Positions 29,291-39,814 of a stretch of 64,000 bases of DNA are shown here, one piece after another (the first letter of the stretch is position 1; each line of letters opens with the position of its first letter). The notes beneath the pieces are model-generated. The model had not been told where the DNA came from. It was given only the letters and a program-made list of their open reading frames with translations, and ran no database searches. Source of the stretch: Mycobacteroides sp. LB1 (lineage in GTDB: Bacteria > Actinomycetota > Actinomycetes > Mycobacteriales > Mycobacteriaceae). Both the position numbers and the translations under genes were made by a program. The DNA lies in the NCBI RefSeq assembly GCF_013449725.1, contig NZ_JACCFF010000001.1, forward strand, positions 1,178,001 through 1,242,000, in the 5' to 3' direction.

Positions 29291-30279
29291 ACAGCGTCGA
29301 GGACGCTCTCCAACCAAAGGCCGATATCGCGGTGGACGCGATCCTTCTCCGGCTCGTTGAGAATCTCGTGACGCCCGCCCGCGTAGAACCGATACTCCAG
29401 ACGCCGGTGACCCTCGGTCAAATAACGGGTGATGAGACTCTGAATCGTTTCGGTTCGCCCCCCGACCGGATCCTCGCTTCCCGCGATGACGAGGATCGGC
29501 AGCTCGGTCGGAATGCGGGATTCATTCTCTGGCTCCCACAATGAGTGGAATCCCTTGATCACCGAGTACGTCATCGCGTTGGAGAAAGGCTTGCCACACA
29601 AGGGATCCGACTGGAAGGCGCGGATCTCTTCGGGGTCGCAGGTCTGCCACTCGGACCCAGTGGACGTGGCACCTTCGGCCACAAAGGGTGCGTTCAACGC
29701 GGCCAGCATGGATCCCATGAATTCGCTCGGTGCCATCGCATTCGGACCTGTGGCGACGGCCTCGAGTTGCGCGATTGCCTGCTGGTAAGCCTCCTCGGTG
29801 AGGCCTGGCACCGCGCCGAGTGTGCCGCAGAGGACGGCCCCCGCCAGTAGGTCCCCGTGGTTCTGGATGTGGGACTGCGTCAGCGCCGAGCCCATGCTGT
29901 GCCCGAACGCGATCAGCGGAAGCACGGGATTCTCGGCACGCGCGATGTCGGCGAGCTGCTTGATATCAGCCGCCATATCGTCCCAGGCGGTGACTCCGAG
30001 CAGCCCCAATTTGTCAGGGCCGGCGGTCTGCCCGTGCCCGCGAAGGTCCAGTGCGTACACCACACAACCACGCGCCGCGAGGAACCGGGCCAGGCGGTCG
30101 TACCGGGCACTGTATTCGGCGATACCGTGCGTGATCTGGACCGCGGCCCGGCTGGCGACCCCACACGGCGGTTGCCACCTGCGGTAGTAGATCGCCATCC
30201 GGTCCACATCGGAGGTGAATACGGAAATCTCGGGGCCGCCAACGGGATTTGTGTCGGTCACGGGTCGATTCTCGTTCAT
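29287..30279 (-). CDS. Alpha/beta hydrolase, monoacylglycerol lipase-like
   Basis: Predicted monoacylglycerol lipase/lysophospholipase of 330 residues. The strand YALDLRGHGQT, the nucleophile elbow FGHSMGS, the acid region VIAGSEDPVGG and the histidine FYAGGRHEILNE give a complete triad layout. There is no signal peptide. The ATG at 30279 has GGAAGG upstream. It lies downstream of devS in the same direction across 154 bp that include a small hairpin at 30294-30310. Confidence 0.9.
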   Translation of the reverse strand: MNENRPVTDTNPVGGPEISVFTSDVDRMAIYYRRWQPPCGVASRAAVQITHGIAEYSARYDRLARFLAARGCVVYALDLRGHGQTAGPDKLGLLGVTAWDDMAADIKQLADIARAENPVLPLIAFGHSMGSALTQSHIQNHGDLLAGAVLCGTLGAVPGLTEEAYQQAIAQLEAVATGPNAMAPSEFMGSMLAALNAPFVAEGATSTGSEWQTCDPEEIRAFQSDPLCGKPFSNAMTYSVIKGFHSLWEPENESRIPTELPILVIAGSEDPVGGRTETIQSLITRYLTEGHRRLEYRFYAGGRHEILNEPEKDRVHRDIGLWLESVLDAV

Positions 30280-30293
30280 GACAGTCCTTCCTA

Positions 30294-30310
30294 ATGGGGC
30301 TTCGCCCCAT
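30294..30310 (-). other. Short perfect hairpin before the lipase gene
   Basis: ATGGGGC-TTC-GCCCCAT makes a 7-bp stem with a 3-nt loop, 14 bp before the lipase ATG. No T-run follows on the minus strand, so it is more likely a 5' UTR structure or small operator than a terminator. Confidence 0.4.
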
Positions 30311-30433
30311 GGTCCTTACGCGATTTCGGCGGCGCACCTGCGGGCGTAAATAGCCTAGCCTTCGGCCTCTTCGATCGCCGAGAAGGCGATATCCACCGCA
30401 TACGCCGCATCGGATTCGGCCCGATCCGCGTCC

Positions 30434-32146
<1,713 letters not shown>

Positions 32147-32187
32147 TCAACTCTCGCATACCTTGACCTCGGGTGAATACCAGACCG

Positions 32188-32838
32188 TCAGCCGTGGAGT
32201 CCCTGGTTGTCTCGCGCTAATTTGGTGGCCAGCACCGCGACCTGTGTTCGGCGTTCGAGGTCCAGTTTGGTGAGCAGACGCGAGACATAGTTCTTGACCG
32301 TCTTCTCCGCCAAGAACATTCGCTCGGCGATCTGGCGGTTCGTCAGACCCTCTCCGATCAGCTCCAACAGGGTGCGCTCCTGCGCGGTGAGCCCGGCCAA
32401 CGGCGATGGATTATCTGCCGCAGCGCGCAATTTGTTCATCAGAGCGGCGGCGGCCCGGTTGTCCAGCAGCGAGCGTCCCGCCCCGACGGTGCGGACCGCG
32501 GAGACCAGTTCCATTCCCTTGATGTCCTTGATGACATAACCCCCGGCCCCCGCCATGATCGCGTCGAGCATGGCGTGTTCGTCGGTGAACGAGGTGAGCA
32601 TCAGACAGTTGAGATCCGGCAATTTGGACCGCAATTCCCGGCACAGCTCGACCCCGTTACCGTCGGGCAACCGGATGTCCAGCACCGCGATATCCGGTTG
32701 CAGTGCGGGGATGCGCGCCATCGCCTCGGCGACCGAAGACGCCTGCCCGATCACCGAGAAGTCCTCTTCCTCTTCCAACAGGTCGGCCAGACCTCGGCGC
32801 ACCACCTCGTGGTCGTCGACCAGGAACACCGTGATCAT
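32188..32838 (-). CDS. devR: Dormancy response regulator DevR (DosR)
   Basis: Transcription factor of 216 residues. The receiver domain has the acidic pocket DD (8-9) and phosphoacceptor D54 ([12 protein letters not shown]). The C-terminal NarL/LuxR helix-turn-helix is [20 protein letters not shown], then [20 protein letters not shown], almost identical to DevR of M. tuberculosis. The ATG at 32838 is used because it gives the DevR-type N-terminus [16 protein letters not shown]. Operon with devS; a small gene and a DosR-like box lie upstream. Confidence 0.95.
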   Translation of the reverse strand: MITVFLVDDHEVVRRGLADLLEEEEDFSVIGQASSVAEAMARIPALQPDIAVLDIRLPDGNGVELCRELRSKLPDLNCLMLTSFTDEHAMLDAIMAGAGGYVIKDIKGMELVSAVRTVGAGRSLLDNRAAAALMNKLRAAADNPSPLAGLTAQERTLLELIGEGLTNRQIAERMFLAEKTVKNYVSRLLTKLDLERRTQVAVLATKLARDNQGLHG

Positions 32839-32903
32839 GTCCGTTTCCCTTCCACCTGCCGCATCCAGTGTGGCACCGGCGACGGAATCCAGCACCGGCA
32901 TCG

Positions 32904-33110
32904 CTACAGTCCAACCGCGTACAGATCACCGATGTGCTTGTCGCTGTGCGATATCGCGTCTAGCAGGTGACTGGCCGGCACCGCGTTCAGAACGCAGCCG
33001 GAGGCGCTATTCGCCGGAACCCCGGGGCGCCTTCCGTCGAATAGCGCCGCAGCCCGTACCAGTGTTCCGACACTCACGCTGTCGTGGAATGGGATAGAGC
33101 GCACCGTCAT
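32904..33110 (-). CDS. Small protein of unknown function upstream of devR
   Basis: A 68-residue protein ([20 protein letters not shown] ... [14 protein letters not shown]) not recognised as any family. The start is well supported: AAGGA lies 5 nt before the ATG. It ends 65 bp before devR in the same direction, the place taken by a universal stress protein gene in M. tuberculosis. A DosR-like box and an 11-bp-arm inverted repeat lie in its upstream region. Confidence 0.6.
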   Translation of the reverse strand: MTVRSIPFHDSVSVGTLVRAAALFDGRRPGVPANSASGCVLNAVPASHLLDAISHSDKHIGDLYAVGL

Positions 33111-33120
33111 GGCATTCCTT

Positions 33121-33155
33121 CCCGTCGTACCTCGTTGATTCCACGGTACGACGGG
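33121..33155 (-). promoter_or_regulatory. Strong inverted repeat before the devR operon
   Basis: CCCGTCGTACC (33121-33131) and GGTACGACGGG (33145-33155) are perfect 11-bp arms with a 13-nt loop. The repeat ends directly against the AAGGA ribosome-binding site of the small gene. As RNA it would place a hairpin next to that site; as DNA it could be an operator overlapping the start of transcription. Confidence 0.6.
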
Positions 33156-33172
33156 CGGATGTTGGTGGCTAC

Positions 33173-33186
33173 GGTCTTTGGTCCCT
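33173..33186 (-). promoter_or_regulatory. DosR-like box of the devR operon
   Basis: The minus strand reads AGGGACCAAAGACC, containing the GGGAC-N4-GxCC core of DosR boxes (consensus GGGACTTNNGTCCC). It lies 62 bp before the small gene that leads the devR operon, so autoactivation is plausible. Confidence 0.5.
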
Positions 33187-33221
33187 ACTCGCAGGGGATG
33201 CGGGTCGCCGGCATCACAACG

Positions 33222-33270
33222 GCAAAGCCCCCATTTCCGGCTCAATGCGAGCGGGAAATGGGGGCTTTGC
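33222..33270. terminator. Bidirectional hairpin terminator after rplA
   Basis: A 17-bp perfect stem (GCAAAGCCCCCATTTCC at 33222-33238 with its complement at 33254-33270) and 15-nt loop lies 31 bp past the rplA stop. The tail is not T-rich, but stem strength and placement fit the end of the rplK-rplA operon. Confidence 0.75.
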
Positions 33271-33301
33271 AACTAACGTTCGCGGACGCGACCGAGAAAG
33301 G

Positions 33302-34009
33302 TCAGGCCTCCAGGAAGTTCCGGGTCACGGCCGGGTCGACCAGGATGCCGGGGCCGGTCGTGGTGGTGACGACGATCTTCTTCAGGTAACGGCCCTTCGC
33401 CGAGGACGGCTTGGCACGCAGAACCTCATCGAGGACAGCACCGTAGTTCTCCGTCAACTTGTCGGCGTCGAACGAGGCCTTGCCGATGATCAGGTGAAGG
33501 TTGGAGTGCTTGTCGACGCGGAAGTTGATCTTGCCGCCCTTGATATCGGCGACAGCCTTGGCCACGTCGGGGGTCACGGTGCCGGTCTTGGGGTTCGGCA
33601 TCAGACCGCGCGGACCCAGGACACGGGCGATGCGGCCGACCTTCGCCATCTGATCCGGGGTGGCGATGGCTGCGTCAAACTCCAGCCAGCCGCCCTGGAT
33701 CTTCTCGATCAGGTCGTCGCTACCGACAACATCGGCACCGGCGGCGGCCGCCGCCTCAGCCTTCTCGCCCACTGCGAAGACGATGACGCGAGCGGTCTTA
33801 CCGGTACCGTGCGGAAGGTTCACGGTGCCGCGGACCATCTGGTCAGCCTTGCGGGGGTCGACGCCGAGGCGCATAGCGACCTCGACAGTGGCGTCGTACT
33901 TCTTGGACGAGGTCTCCTTGGCCAGCTTTGCGGCGTCAAGAGGCGAGTACAGCTTCTCGCGGTCGATCTTCTCGGCGGCCTCACGGTACGCCTTGCTGTT
34001 CTTGCTCAT
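33302..34009 (-). CDS. rplA: 50S ribosomal protein L1
   Basis: Large-subunit protein of the L1 stalk, 235 residues. Family stretches are [60 protein letters not shown] and [20 protein letters not shown]. It follows rplK after 114 bp in the same operon. In many bacteria L1 binds its own mRNA as a repressor; a specific site was not assigned here. Confidence 0.98.
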   Translation of the reverse strand: MSKNSKAYREAAEKIDREKLYSPLDAAKLAKETSSKKYDATVEVAMRLGVDPRKADQMVRGTVNLPHGTGKTARVIVFAVGEKAEAAAAAGADVVGSDDLIEKIQGGWLEFDAAIATPDQMAKVGRIARVLGPRGLMPNPKTGTVTPDVAKAVADIKGGKINFRVDKHSNLHLIIGKASFDADKLTENYGAVLDEVLRAKPSSAKGRYLKKIVVTTTTGPGILVDPAVTRNFLEA

Positions 34010-34123
34010 GGGAATCCAATCAATTGTTGGGTCGTGGTTTGTGATGAACCTCTTGGGTCAAGAGCTTCAAACACTTCAGGCCGAAGCGGGCCTTACCACT
34101 GGTATTCGGGGTGCTATGCCGTA

Positions 34124-34555
34124 TTACTCGACGGTGATGCCCATCGAACGCGCGGTGCCGGCAATGATCTTGGCGGCGGCGTCGATGTCGTTGGCGTTCA
34201 GGTCTTCCTTCTTGGTCTCTGCGATCTCGCGCACCTGATCCCAGGTCACCTTGGCGACCTTGGTCTTGTGCGGCTCACCGGAACCCTTGGGCACACCGGC
34301 GGCCTTCAGCAGCAGCCTGGCAGCGGGCGGGGTCTTGAGCGCGAAGGTGAAGGTGCGATCCTCGTAGACACTGATCTCCACGGGGATGACGTTGCCGCGC
34401 TGCGAATCGGTCGCGGCGTTGTACGCCTTGCAGAACTCCATGATGTTGACGCCGTGCTGACCGAGCGCGGGACCGACCGGCGGCGCAGGGTTGGCTTCGC
34501 CGGCCTTGATCTGAAGCTTGATCAGCCCGACGACCTTTTTCTTCTTCGGGGCCAT
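34124..34555 (-). CDS. rplK: 50S ribosomal protein L11
   Basis: Large-subunit protein at the GTPase-associated centre, 143 residues. The N-terminal domain starts [20 protein letters not shown] with [20 protein letters not shown]; the C-terminal rRNA-binding domain has [20 protein letters not shown] and ARSMGITVE. It follows nusG by 77 bp in the conserved secE-nusG-rplK-rplA order. Confidence 0.98.
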   Translation of the reverse strand: MAPKKKKVVGLIKLQIKAGEANPAPPVGPALGQHGVNIMEFCKAYNAATDSQRGNVIPVEISVYEDRTFTFALKTPPAARLLLKAAGVPKGSGEPHKTKVAKVTWDQVREIAETKKEDLNANDIDAAAKIIAGTARSMGITVE

Positions 34556-34632
34556 TCGGGTTTTCCTAACTTTCCTTCCGTACCCGCACGTTTTCGCGCG
34601 GGGTCCGGACCGTCATACGGTCCGAAGTTTTG

Positions 34633-35430
34633 TCAGAGCTTTTCGACCTGGGTGAAGTTGAGCTCGACCGGGGTCTCGCGACCAAAGATCGACACCAGGA
34701 CCTTGAGGCGCTGCTGCTCGGCGTTGACCTCGCTGATGCTGGCGGGCAGCGTTGCGAATGGACCGTCGGTGACGGTGACCGATTCGCCGACCTCGAAGTC
34801 GACCTCGATGACCGGCCGTTCCAGACCACCGGTCTCGGCAGCGGCACCGCCGGCGGCCTCGGCCGCGCTGCCCTTGGCGGGCTTCTTGGCCGGATTCTGC
34901 GGGAGCAGGAACTTCACCACGTCGTCCAGCGACAGCGGCGACGGGCGCGAGGTAGCGCCGACAAATCCGGTGACGCCGGGGGTGTTGCGGACCGCACCCC
35001 AAGACTCGTCGTTGAGTTCCATCCGGACCAGGATGTAACCGGGCAGCACCTTGCGGTTGACCAGCTTGCGTTGGCCGTTCTTGATCTCGGTGACCTCCTC
35101 GGTGGGCACCTCGATCTGGAAGATGTAGTCGCCGACGTCCAGGTTCTGCACACGGGTCTGCAGGTTGGCCTTGACCTTGTTCTCATATCCGGCATACGAG
35201 TGAATGACGTACCACTCGCCCGGCTCACGGCGCAGCTGCGCCTTCAACGTGACGGCAGGGTCGGCGTCCTCGTCAACTTCCGCCTCAGCGCCCGGCTCTT
35301 CCGAAGACGACTCAGCCGGCTCGGGTGCAGTTACATCGGGTTCGGCGCTCTCGTCGATCACATCGACCGATACAGCGGTGTCACCGGTGTCTTCTGGCTC
35401 GCTCGCAGCGTCGCCATCGAAGGTTGTCAC
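34633..35430 (-). CDS. nusG: Transcription termination/antitermination factor NusG
   Basis: Elongation factor of 265 residues that binds RNA polymerase and links it to Rho or ribosomes. A long acidic N-terminal extension (about residues 1-75, rich in Glu/Asp) typical of actinobacteria precedes the NGN domain ([40 protein letters not shown]). The C-terminal KOW domain has [24 protein letters not shown] at 35430 starts it. It follows secE by 43 bp. Confidence 0.97.
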   Translation of the reverse strand: MTTFDGDAASEPEDTGDTAVSVDVIDESAEPDVTAPEPAESSSEEPGAEAEVDEDADPAVTLKAQLRREPGEWYVIHSYAGYENKVKANLQTRVQNLDVGDYIFQIEVPTEEVTEIKNGQRKLVNRKVLPGYILVRMELNDESWGAVRNTPGVTGFVGATSRPSPLSLDDVVKFLLPQNPAKKPAKGSAAEAAGGAAAETGGLERPVIEVDFEVGESVTVTDGPFATLPASISEVNAEQQRLKVLVSIFGRETPVELNFTQVEKL

Positions 35431-35473
35431 CGTTCGTCCTCTCTCGTCTTTCGTTGTTCTAGTCGGCCCGGCA

Positions 35474-35872
35474 TTACCCGAATACGAGCATGACCAGCCG
35501 GCCCAGGCCCAGGTCGATCGCGCCGATCAGGGCGACCATGAACACCAGGAAGACCAGCACCACCGAGGTGTAGCTGACCATCTGCTTGCGGTTCGGCCAG
35601 ATGACCTTGCGCAGCTCGGCGACCACCTGCTTGAGGAACACCCAAAGCTGGACCAACGGGTTACGCGACGGCCCCGTCTTGTCTTTCTTGGCGGTTGGCT
35701 TCTTGGCCTTCTTCTTCACCTCACCGGTCTCGGAAGCACCTGATTCGGTGAGCTCCGTAGCCACGGTCGAAGCGTCAGCACGGCGGGTCCGCTTACCCGT
35801 CGGGCGAAGCGGTTTGGTCGAGGTGACGGCCCGGTCGCTGTCGACTCCGGACTCGTCTAGCTCGTCGCTCAT
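35474..35872 (-). CDS. secE: Preprotein translocase subunit SecE
   Basis: Small essential subunit of the SecYEG channel, 132 residues. A long charged N-terminal extension ([34 protein letters not shown]) precedes the conserved amphipathic helix [20 protein letters not shown] and one membrane span ([20 protein letters not shown]). The extension is typical of mycobacteria. First gene of the secE-nusG-rplK-rplA block, just after tRNA-Trp. Confidence 0.97.
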   Translation of the reverse strand: MSDELDESGVDSDRAVTSTKPLRPTGKRTRRADASTVATELTESGASETGEVKKKAKKPTAKKDKTGPSRNPLVQLWVFLKQVVAELRKVIWPNRKQMVSYTSVVLVFLVFMVALIGAIDLGLGRLVMLVFG

Positions 35873-35942
35873 TCCCTTCCGTACCTCTCTTACCTTTCGG
35901 TGAGTGATCTCGTCGTTCCCTAGTGCTTACCCCAGGGCTTTG

Positions 35943-36015
<73 letters not shown>

Positions 36016-36051
36016 AGTGGCTGGCGCGCCAACCTGGTGGCCGGGGCCTCA

Positions 36052-36093
36052 CACAACACACGCGCCTCCCGAGTACCCGACAGGCGCGTTGTG
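36052..36093 (-). terminator. Possible hairpin terminator after hadC
   Basis: GCGCCT (36062-36067) pairs with AGGCGC (36082-36087), extended by CACAAC/GTTGTG across a 4-nt bulge. It lies between hadC and tRNA-Trp. There is no clear T-run. Confidence 0.4.
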
Positions 36094-36172
36094 ATGGGAA
36101 AACCCCGAATCTTGAGTGTACCCCGAGGCCAGCCCCAGACTGAAATTGCCTCGGCCGCTCATGGGACGGGTG

Positions 36173-36643
36173 CTAGATGAGCTTGATATCGGCCATCCGG
36201 TCCGAATCCCGGCCCATCAAGGTGGTGAACGCCTCCATAACCAGCTCGCCGGCCTGGTTGCGGACGACGTTGCGGGTGGTCACGATGTCCACGCCGAAAG
36301 CTTCCTTGTGGGAGTCAACCTGGAAGTCGCAAGACAGCTCGTCGCCCTCCACGATGGGCTTGTGATAGACGAACTTCTGTTCGGAATGCACGATCTGCAT
36401 GGTCTCCATGCCGACGTCATAGGTGCGGAAGAATTCCTTCTGCACCAGCAGCGCCATCACTGCTGGAAAGGCCAAGGGCGCGATGAGACCGCGGTGCCCG
36501 AGTTCGGCCGCCGCCTTCGGATCGTGGCTGGCCGGATCTACCGCTTTGACCGACTTCGCGAACTCTCGGATCTTCTCTCGGCCCACCACATAGGTCTGGG
36601 AGTACTGGTGCGTCATTCCGACGACATCGAGTTGAAGCGCCAT
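36173..36643 (-). CDS. hadC: (3R)-hydroxyacyl-ACP dehydratase subunit HadC
   Basis: Non-catalytic subunit (156 residues) of the FAS-II HadBC dehydratase acting on long meromycolate intermediates. Hot-dog-fold features include YVVGREKIREFAKSVKAVDP, HSEQKFVYHKPIVEGDELSC and FGVDIVTTRNVVRNQAGELV. It lies 2 bp after hadB, so translation is coupled. Slightly shorter than the M. tuberculosis protein. Confidence 0.95.
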   Translation of the reverse strand: MALQLDVVGMTHQYSQTYVVGREKIREFAKSVKAVDPASHDPKAAAELGHRGLIAPLAFPAVMALLVQKEFFRTYDVGMETMQIVHSEQKFVYHKPIVEGDELSCDFQVDSHKEAFGVDIVTTRNVVRNQAGELVMEAFTTLMGRDSDRMADIKLI

Positions 36644-36645
36644 GA

Positions 36646-37077
36646 TTACGCCAGCGTCGCCGTCGCGACGGCGCGGCCGAAGATCTTCTTGCCGTTGGTG
36701 GTAGCGGTCAGCGCGAGGGTCACCGACTTAGTGTCCGCATCGATGGACTTCACCCGTCCGTTGAAGACGATCTCCGCACCGACACCGTCATTGGGAACAG
36801 TGACGAAGCTGGTAAACCGCACGTTGTACTCGGTCACCGCGGCCGGGTCGCCGATCCACTCGGTGACGTAGCCGCCGCCGAGGCCCATGGTGAGCATGCC
36901 GTGCGCAATGGCGCCGTCCTCGAGCCCCACCAGCTTGGCGGTCTCGTCATCCCAGTGGATCGGGTTGAGATCGCCGGAGACCCCGGCGTAATTCACGAGA
37001 TCCTGCCGGGACAGCGGAATCGTCTTCTCCGGCAGCAGATCCCCAACATTGACCGAACTGAACTCACGCAATGCCAT
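36646..37077 (-). CDS. hadB: (3R)-hydroxyacyl-ACP dehydratase subunit HadB (catalytic)
   Basis: Catalytic hot-dog subunit of 143 residues shared by the HadAB and HadBC complexes of FAS-II. The hydratase-2 signature with the catalytic Asp/His pair is AGVSGDLNPIHWDDE, near residues 35-42, followed by HGMLTMGLGGGYVTEWIGDP. Its ATG shares one base with the hadA stop (TGATG), so the subunits are co-translated. Confidence 0.97.
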   Translation of the reverse strand: MALREFSSVNVGDLLPEKTIPLSRQDLVNYAGVSGDLNPIHWDDETAKLVGLEDGAIAHGMLTMGLGGGYVTEWIGDPAAVTEYNVRFTSFVTVPNDGVGAEIVFNGRVKSIDADTKSVTLALTATTNGKKIFGRAVATATLA

Positions 37078-37547
37078 CAGTTGAACCCGCCTTCTTCTCC
37101 GTCGTCTGCAGTGCGCCCGGCAAGAGTCGTGAACATCTCCTGCACGAGCTCACCCTTGTCATTGGTGATGAGGCTCTTGGTCACGACGATGTCTGCGCCA
37201 AACGAGCGTCGGATCGAGTGCACATACACATCGCAATACAGCGTGTCACCGGCTTTAATCGGGCGCAGCATCCTGAGTTCCTGGTCAACCTGGACGATTT
37301 TCTCGTCCTTGAGCAAGATGTTTGCGTCCTCGAAGAAAGCTACCTGGGCGGTGTATCCGAAGATGCAAAGGAAGGTGGGCGCAGCGACCAGCGAATCGTA
37401 GCCGAGAGCCGAGGCACCGGCCTCGTGGTGATGAGCGGGATGCTCGCTCTTGACCGATTCGGCGTGCTCCCGAATCTTCTCCCGCTCAACCACGTAGTGG
37501 TCGGGATATCGGTAGTGCGTTCCGACGAGATCTTGCGATAAAGCCAC
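37077..37547 (-). CDS. hadA: (3R)-hydroxyacyl-ACP dehydratase subunit HadA
   Basis: Substrate-binding subunit of 156 residues of the HadAB dehydratase of FAS-II. Signature stretches are YVVEREKIREHAESVKSEHP, QVDQELRMLRPIKAGDTLYC and FGADIVVTKSLITNDKGELV. The cysteine in PTFLCIFGY corresponds to the residue modified by thiacetazone and isoxyl in M. tuberculosis and is present. First gene of the hadABC operon, downstream of rpmG. Confidence 0.96.
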   Translation of the reverse strand: MALSQDLVGTHYRYPDHYVVEREKIREHAESVKSEHPAHHHEAGASALGYDSLVAAPTFLCIFGYTAQVAFFEDANILLKDEKIVQVDQELRMLRPIKAGDTLYCDVYVHSIRRSFGADIVVTKSLITNDKGELVQEMFTTLAGRTADDGEEGGFN

Positions 37548-37632
37548 GGCCGGAACCTACCTACTGATGTTGATCGATACCAAGTAAGGCTCACCTATTC
37601 GTGTCGCGGCGGGGCGGCACAGGCGCCTACTG

Positions 37633-37800
37633 CTAGCGCGATTCCTTGTGCGGCTGGTGCGACTTGCAGTTGGGGCAGAACTTCTTCAGCTCCAACCGGT
37701 CGGGGTCGTTGCGCCGGTTCTTCTTGGTGATGTAGTTACGGTGCTTGCATGTCTCGCAGGCCAAGGTGATCTTGGGCCGGACGTCTGTACTGGAGGCCAC
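37633..37800 (-). CDS. rpmG: 50S ribosomal protein L33
   Basis: A 55-residue ribosomal protein ([20 protein letters not shown] ... [10 protein letters not shown]). The two CxxC pairs (CETC and CPNC) are kept, so this is the zinc-binding form. GTG at 37800 is preceded by AGAGGG. It lies between tRNA-Met and hadA, as rpmG2 does in M. tuberculosis. Confidence 0.95.
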   Translation of the reverse strand: MASSTDVRPKITLACETCKHRNYITKKNRRNDPDRLELKKFCPNCKSHQPHKESR

Positions 37801-37843
37801 TGCAGTTGCCCTCTTTCACTGTCTCGTTGTATTGCGTAGTACG

Positions 37844-37920
37844 TGGTAGCGGTGGGGAGGCTCGATCTCCCGACCTCACGATTATGAGTCGTGCGCTCTA
37901 ACCAGCTGAGCTACACCGCC
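37844..37920 (-). tRNA. metT: tRNA-Met (CAT), elongator
   Basis: Acceptor GGCGGTG pairs with CACCGCT (one G-U pair); D-arm TAGCTCAGCTGGTTAGAGC; anticodon loop CTCATAA gives CAT; T-loop GATCGAGCC. The 3' CCA is encoded (37844-37846). The GGCGG start rather than CGCGG marks it as elongator Met. Confidence 0.95.
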
Positions 37921-37969
37921 CCGATAGGCACCTTCAGAACTTCGTGCCCGAAGGTCCGAGTGTCCACCG

Positions 37970-38042
37970 AGCCCCCTAACGGAATCGAACCGTTGACCTT
38001 TTCCTTACCATGGAAACGCTCTACCGACTGAGCTAAGGGGGC
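37970..38042 (-). tRNA. thrT: tRNA-Thr (GGT)
   Basis: Acceptor GCCCCCT/AGGGGGC, D-arm TAGCTCAGTCGGTAGAGC, anticodon loop ATGGTAA giving GGT, T-loop GTTCGATTC. CCA is not encoded. It is paired with tRNA-Met as in M. tuberculosis. Confidence 0.95.
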
Positions 38043-38092
38043 ATAAAGCCCTCACGAGGGTACCCGCTGGTGTCGGCGGAACCAAAACGGCT

Positions 38093-39598
38093 TTACCTCG
38101 ACTGACAGGGCACGGGGGCGTACAGCGCCCGCCGGCACAACTCCTCGACCTCGGCGGTCGACCGGTCCAGCGGCAGACGTGCATCGATCACATGCGCCTC
38201 GCTCCACCCGTTGAATTCGGTGCCCAGCGCGGCTGCGATATCGCCGGTGACGTCCGACACCCCATCATGACGGGCCGCCATCCGATGTTGCGCGGCGACC
38301 AGTGGCGCCATGCATAGGAACTCCACCACGGGCGCGCCGGCTTCGTAGGCGAGCTGGTGCGCACGCAGCCGGTGCCGCGCACCGCGCCACGTTCCGTCCA
38401 GGATGACGGTGTGGCCGCTTGCCAAACACAGCCGCGCACGCCGCAGCACGGCGTCGTACACGATGCCCACGTTCTCCGGCGAGTACAGCCCGGTGTCGAG
38501 CACGCCCTTGCCCCCGGATATCACACCCAGACGATGCAGCTGCTGGCGCACTTCATCGGTTGAAATAATTTGCGCGCCAATATCTTCCGAAACACGTTGA
38601 GCCAATGCGCTCTTACCCATCCCCGGTCCGCCGCCGACCAGGACCAGCCGTACCGTCGCCGATCCGAGATGGTCGAGCGCCATCCCCAGGTGCCGAGCGG
38701 CGCGTCCCGAGGCGGCGCGCTGCCCCTGTAAAAACCGTTGGCAGTCCACCTTGGCCCGGACCAGTGCGCGATAGGCGATGTAGAAGTGCCGCAACGGTTC
38801 CGGTGCGGGATCCACGGACAGCTCCACATAGCGGTCCATGAAATAGTCGCCGAGATCCCGACGCCCCAGGAACTCCAGATCCATGGCCAGGAAGGCCGCA
38901 TCGTCGAGAGCGTCCACGTGCCGCAGCCGGTCGTCGAATTCCAGGCAGTCCAACAGCACCGGGCCGTTGGGTAGGCAGAAAATGTCACTGGCCAGCAGAT
39001 CTCCATGCCCGTCGACGATCCTTCTGTCGGCCACGCGCTGCGCGAACAGCACCGTCCGCCCGGAAATGAACTGGGTCGCAAGCTTCCGAACCAGACGCAC
39101 GTCGTCAGCCGGCAGCACCGTCCCCACGAACCTCTCCAGGGATGCGAGGGTGTCCTCCCACCGGTCGACCACGGCGTCGAGCGCACCGATCTCATCGATC
39201 GACGGACTGCGATCGGCCCGCTTGTGGAACGCCGCCAATACCTCCGCGATCTCGTCCAGCTGGGCCTTGGTGACCCGACTGGACTTGACCATCGCCGACA
39301 ACCGCGCAGCGTCCGGGTAACGCCGCATCACCACGACCGGTTCACCCGGTCCACCGTCGGGATCTACCAGATGTGAGACGCCGACGTAGCTGTCCCCGGA
39401 GATGCGGCTGTTGAGTGCCACCTCACGGGCACAGGCCCTTTCGCGGAGCTCCGGGGTGCTGAAGTCGAGGAGGTTCGTGACGACGGGCTTCTTGAGCTTG
39501 TACGCCCGCCCCCCGAGCAAAATGACGATACCCGTGTGGGTTTCGCGAATCTCCGCACCGACGGAAGTGGGGCCGGCGGTCGATCGTGATGAGCGCAT
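38093..39598 (-). CDS. Two-domain kinase-like protein (Rv2004c-like)
   Basis: Protein of 501 residues with two phosphotransfer-like domains. The N-terminal half resembles aminoglycoside phosphotransferases (RAYKLKKPVVTNLLDF, IVDGHGDLLASDIFCLPNGP, LDCLEFDDRLRHVDALDDAA). The C-terminal half is a P-loop kinase (LVGGGPGMGKSALAQRVSED). The same fusion is found in Rv2004c of the DosR regulon. ATG at 39598 gives a family-like length, but ATG at 39640 has a better ribosome-binding site (AAGGGG). It is divergent from an Acg-type nitroreductase across DosR-like boxes. Substrate unknown. Confidence 0.85.
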   Translation of the reverse strand: MRSSRSTAGPTSVGAEIRETHTGIVILLGGRAYKLKKPVVTNLLDFSTPELRERACAREVALNSRISGDSYVGVSHLVDPDGGPGEPVVVMRRYPDAARLSAMVKSSRVTKAQLDEIAEVLAAFHKRADRSPSIDEIGALDAVVDRWEDTLASLERFVGTVLPADDVRLVRKLATQFISGRTVLFAQRVADRRIVDGHGDLLASDIFCLPNGPVLLDCLEFDDRLRHVDALDDAAFLAMDLEFLGRRDLGDYFMDRYVELSVDPAPEPLRHFYIAYRALVRAKVDCQRFLQGQRAASGRAARHLGMALDHLGSATVRLVLVGGGPGMGKSALAQRVSEDIGAQIISTDEVRQQLHRLGVISGGKGVLDTGLYSPENVGIVYDAVLRRARLCLASGHTVILDGTWRGARHRLRAHQLAYEAGAPVVEFLCMAPLVAAQHRMAARHDGVSDVTGDIAAALGTEFNGWSEAHVIDARLPLDRSTAEVEELCRRALYAPVPCQSR

Positions 39599-39719
39599 GA
39601 CTTCATCGTCGCCGTGCTCGCGATACAGACATCCGGCCATGTGCCCCTTGTTCGTGGGCCAGAAGTCACCAATCGGGCGCCTCCGCGTTCCCGCCGACGT
39701 ACGCCGCTTCGACAGCACT

Positions 39720-39780
39720 GGGACTTCGGGCCCCTGGCCGGTGACCAAGTGCCCTGTCCACGCCCGAGTACGTGACCAAG
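39720..39780. promoter_or_regulatory. Cluster of DosR-like boxes
   Basis: GGGACTTCGGGCCC (39720-39733) is a close match to the DosR consensus GGGACTTNNGTCCC. Two weaker relatives follow, GTGACCAAGTGCCC at 39741-39754 and GTGACCAAGAGTCG at 39772-39785. Start-to-start spacings are 21 and 31 bp, near two and three helical turns. They sit between the divergent kinase and nitroreductase genes. Confidence 0.6.
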
Positions 39781-39814
39781 AGTCGATATCACCACCAGCC
39801 GAGCGGAGTCCCCC

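Noticed and set aside
33245..35038. 597-codon open frame on the plus strand
   Set aside because: Antisense to rplA, rplK and nusG; no ribosome-binding site or family features.
37844..38042. tRNA-Met/tRNA-Thr cluster as integration site for the 41.7-54.6 kb locus
   Set aside because: No integrase gene or duplicated tRNA end was seen, and conserved dormancy-type genes separate the tRNAs from the locus.
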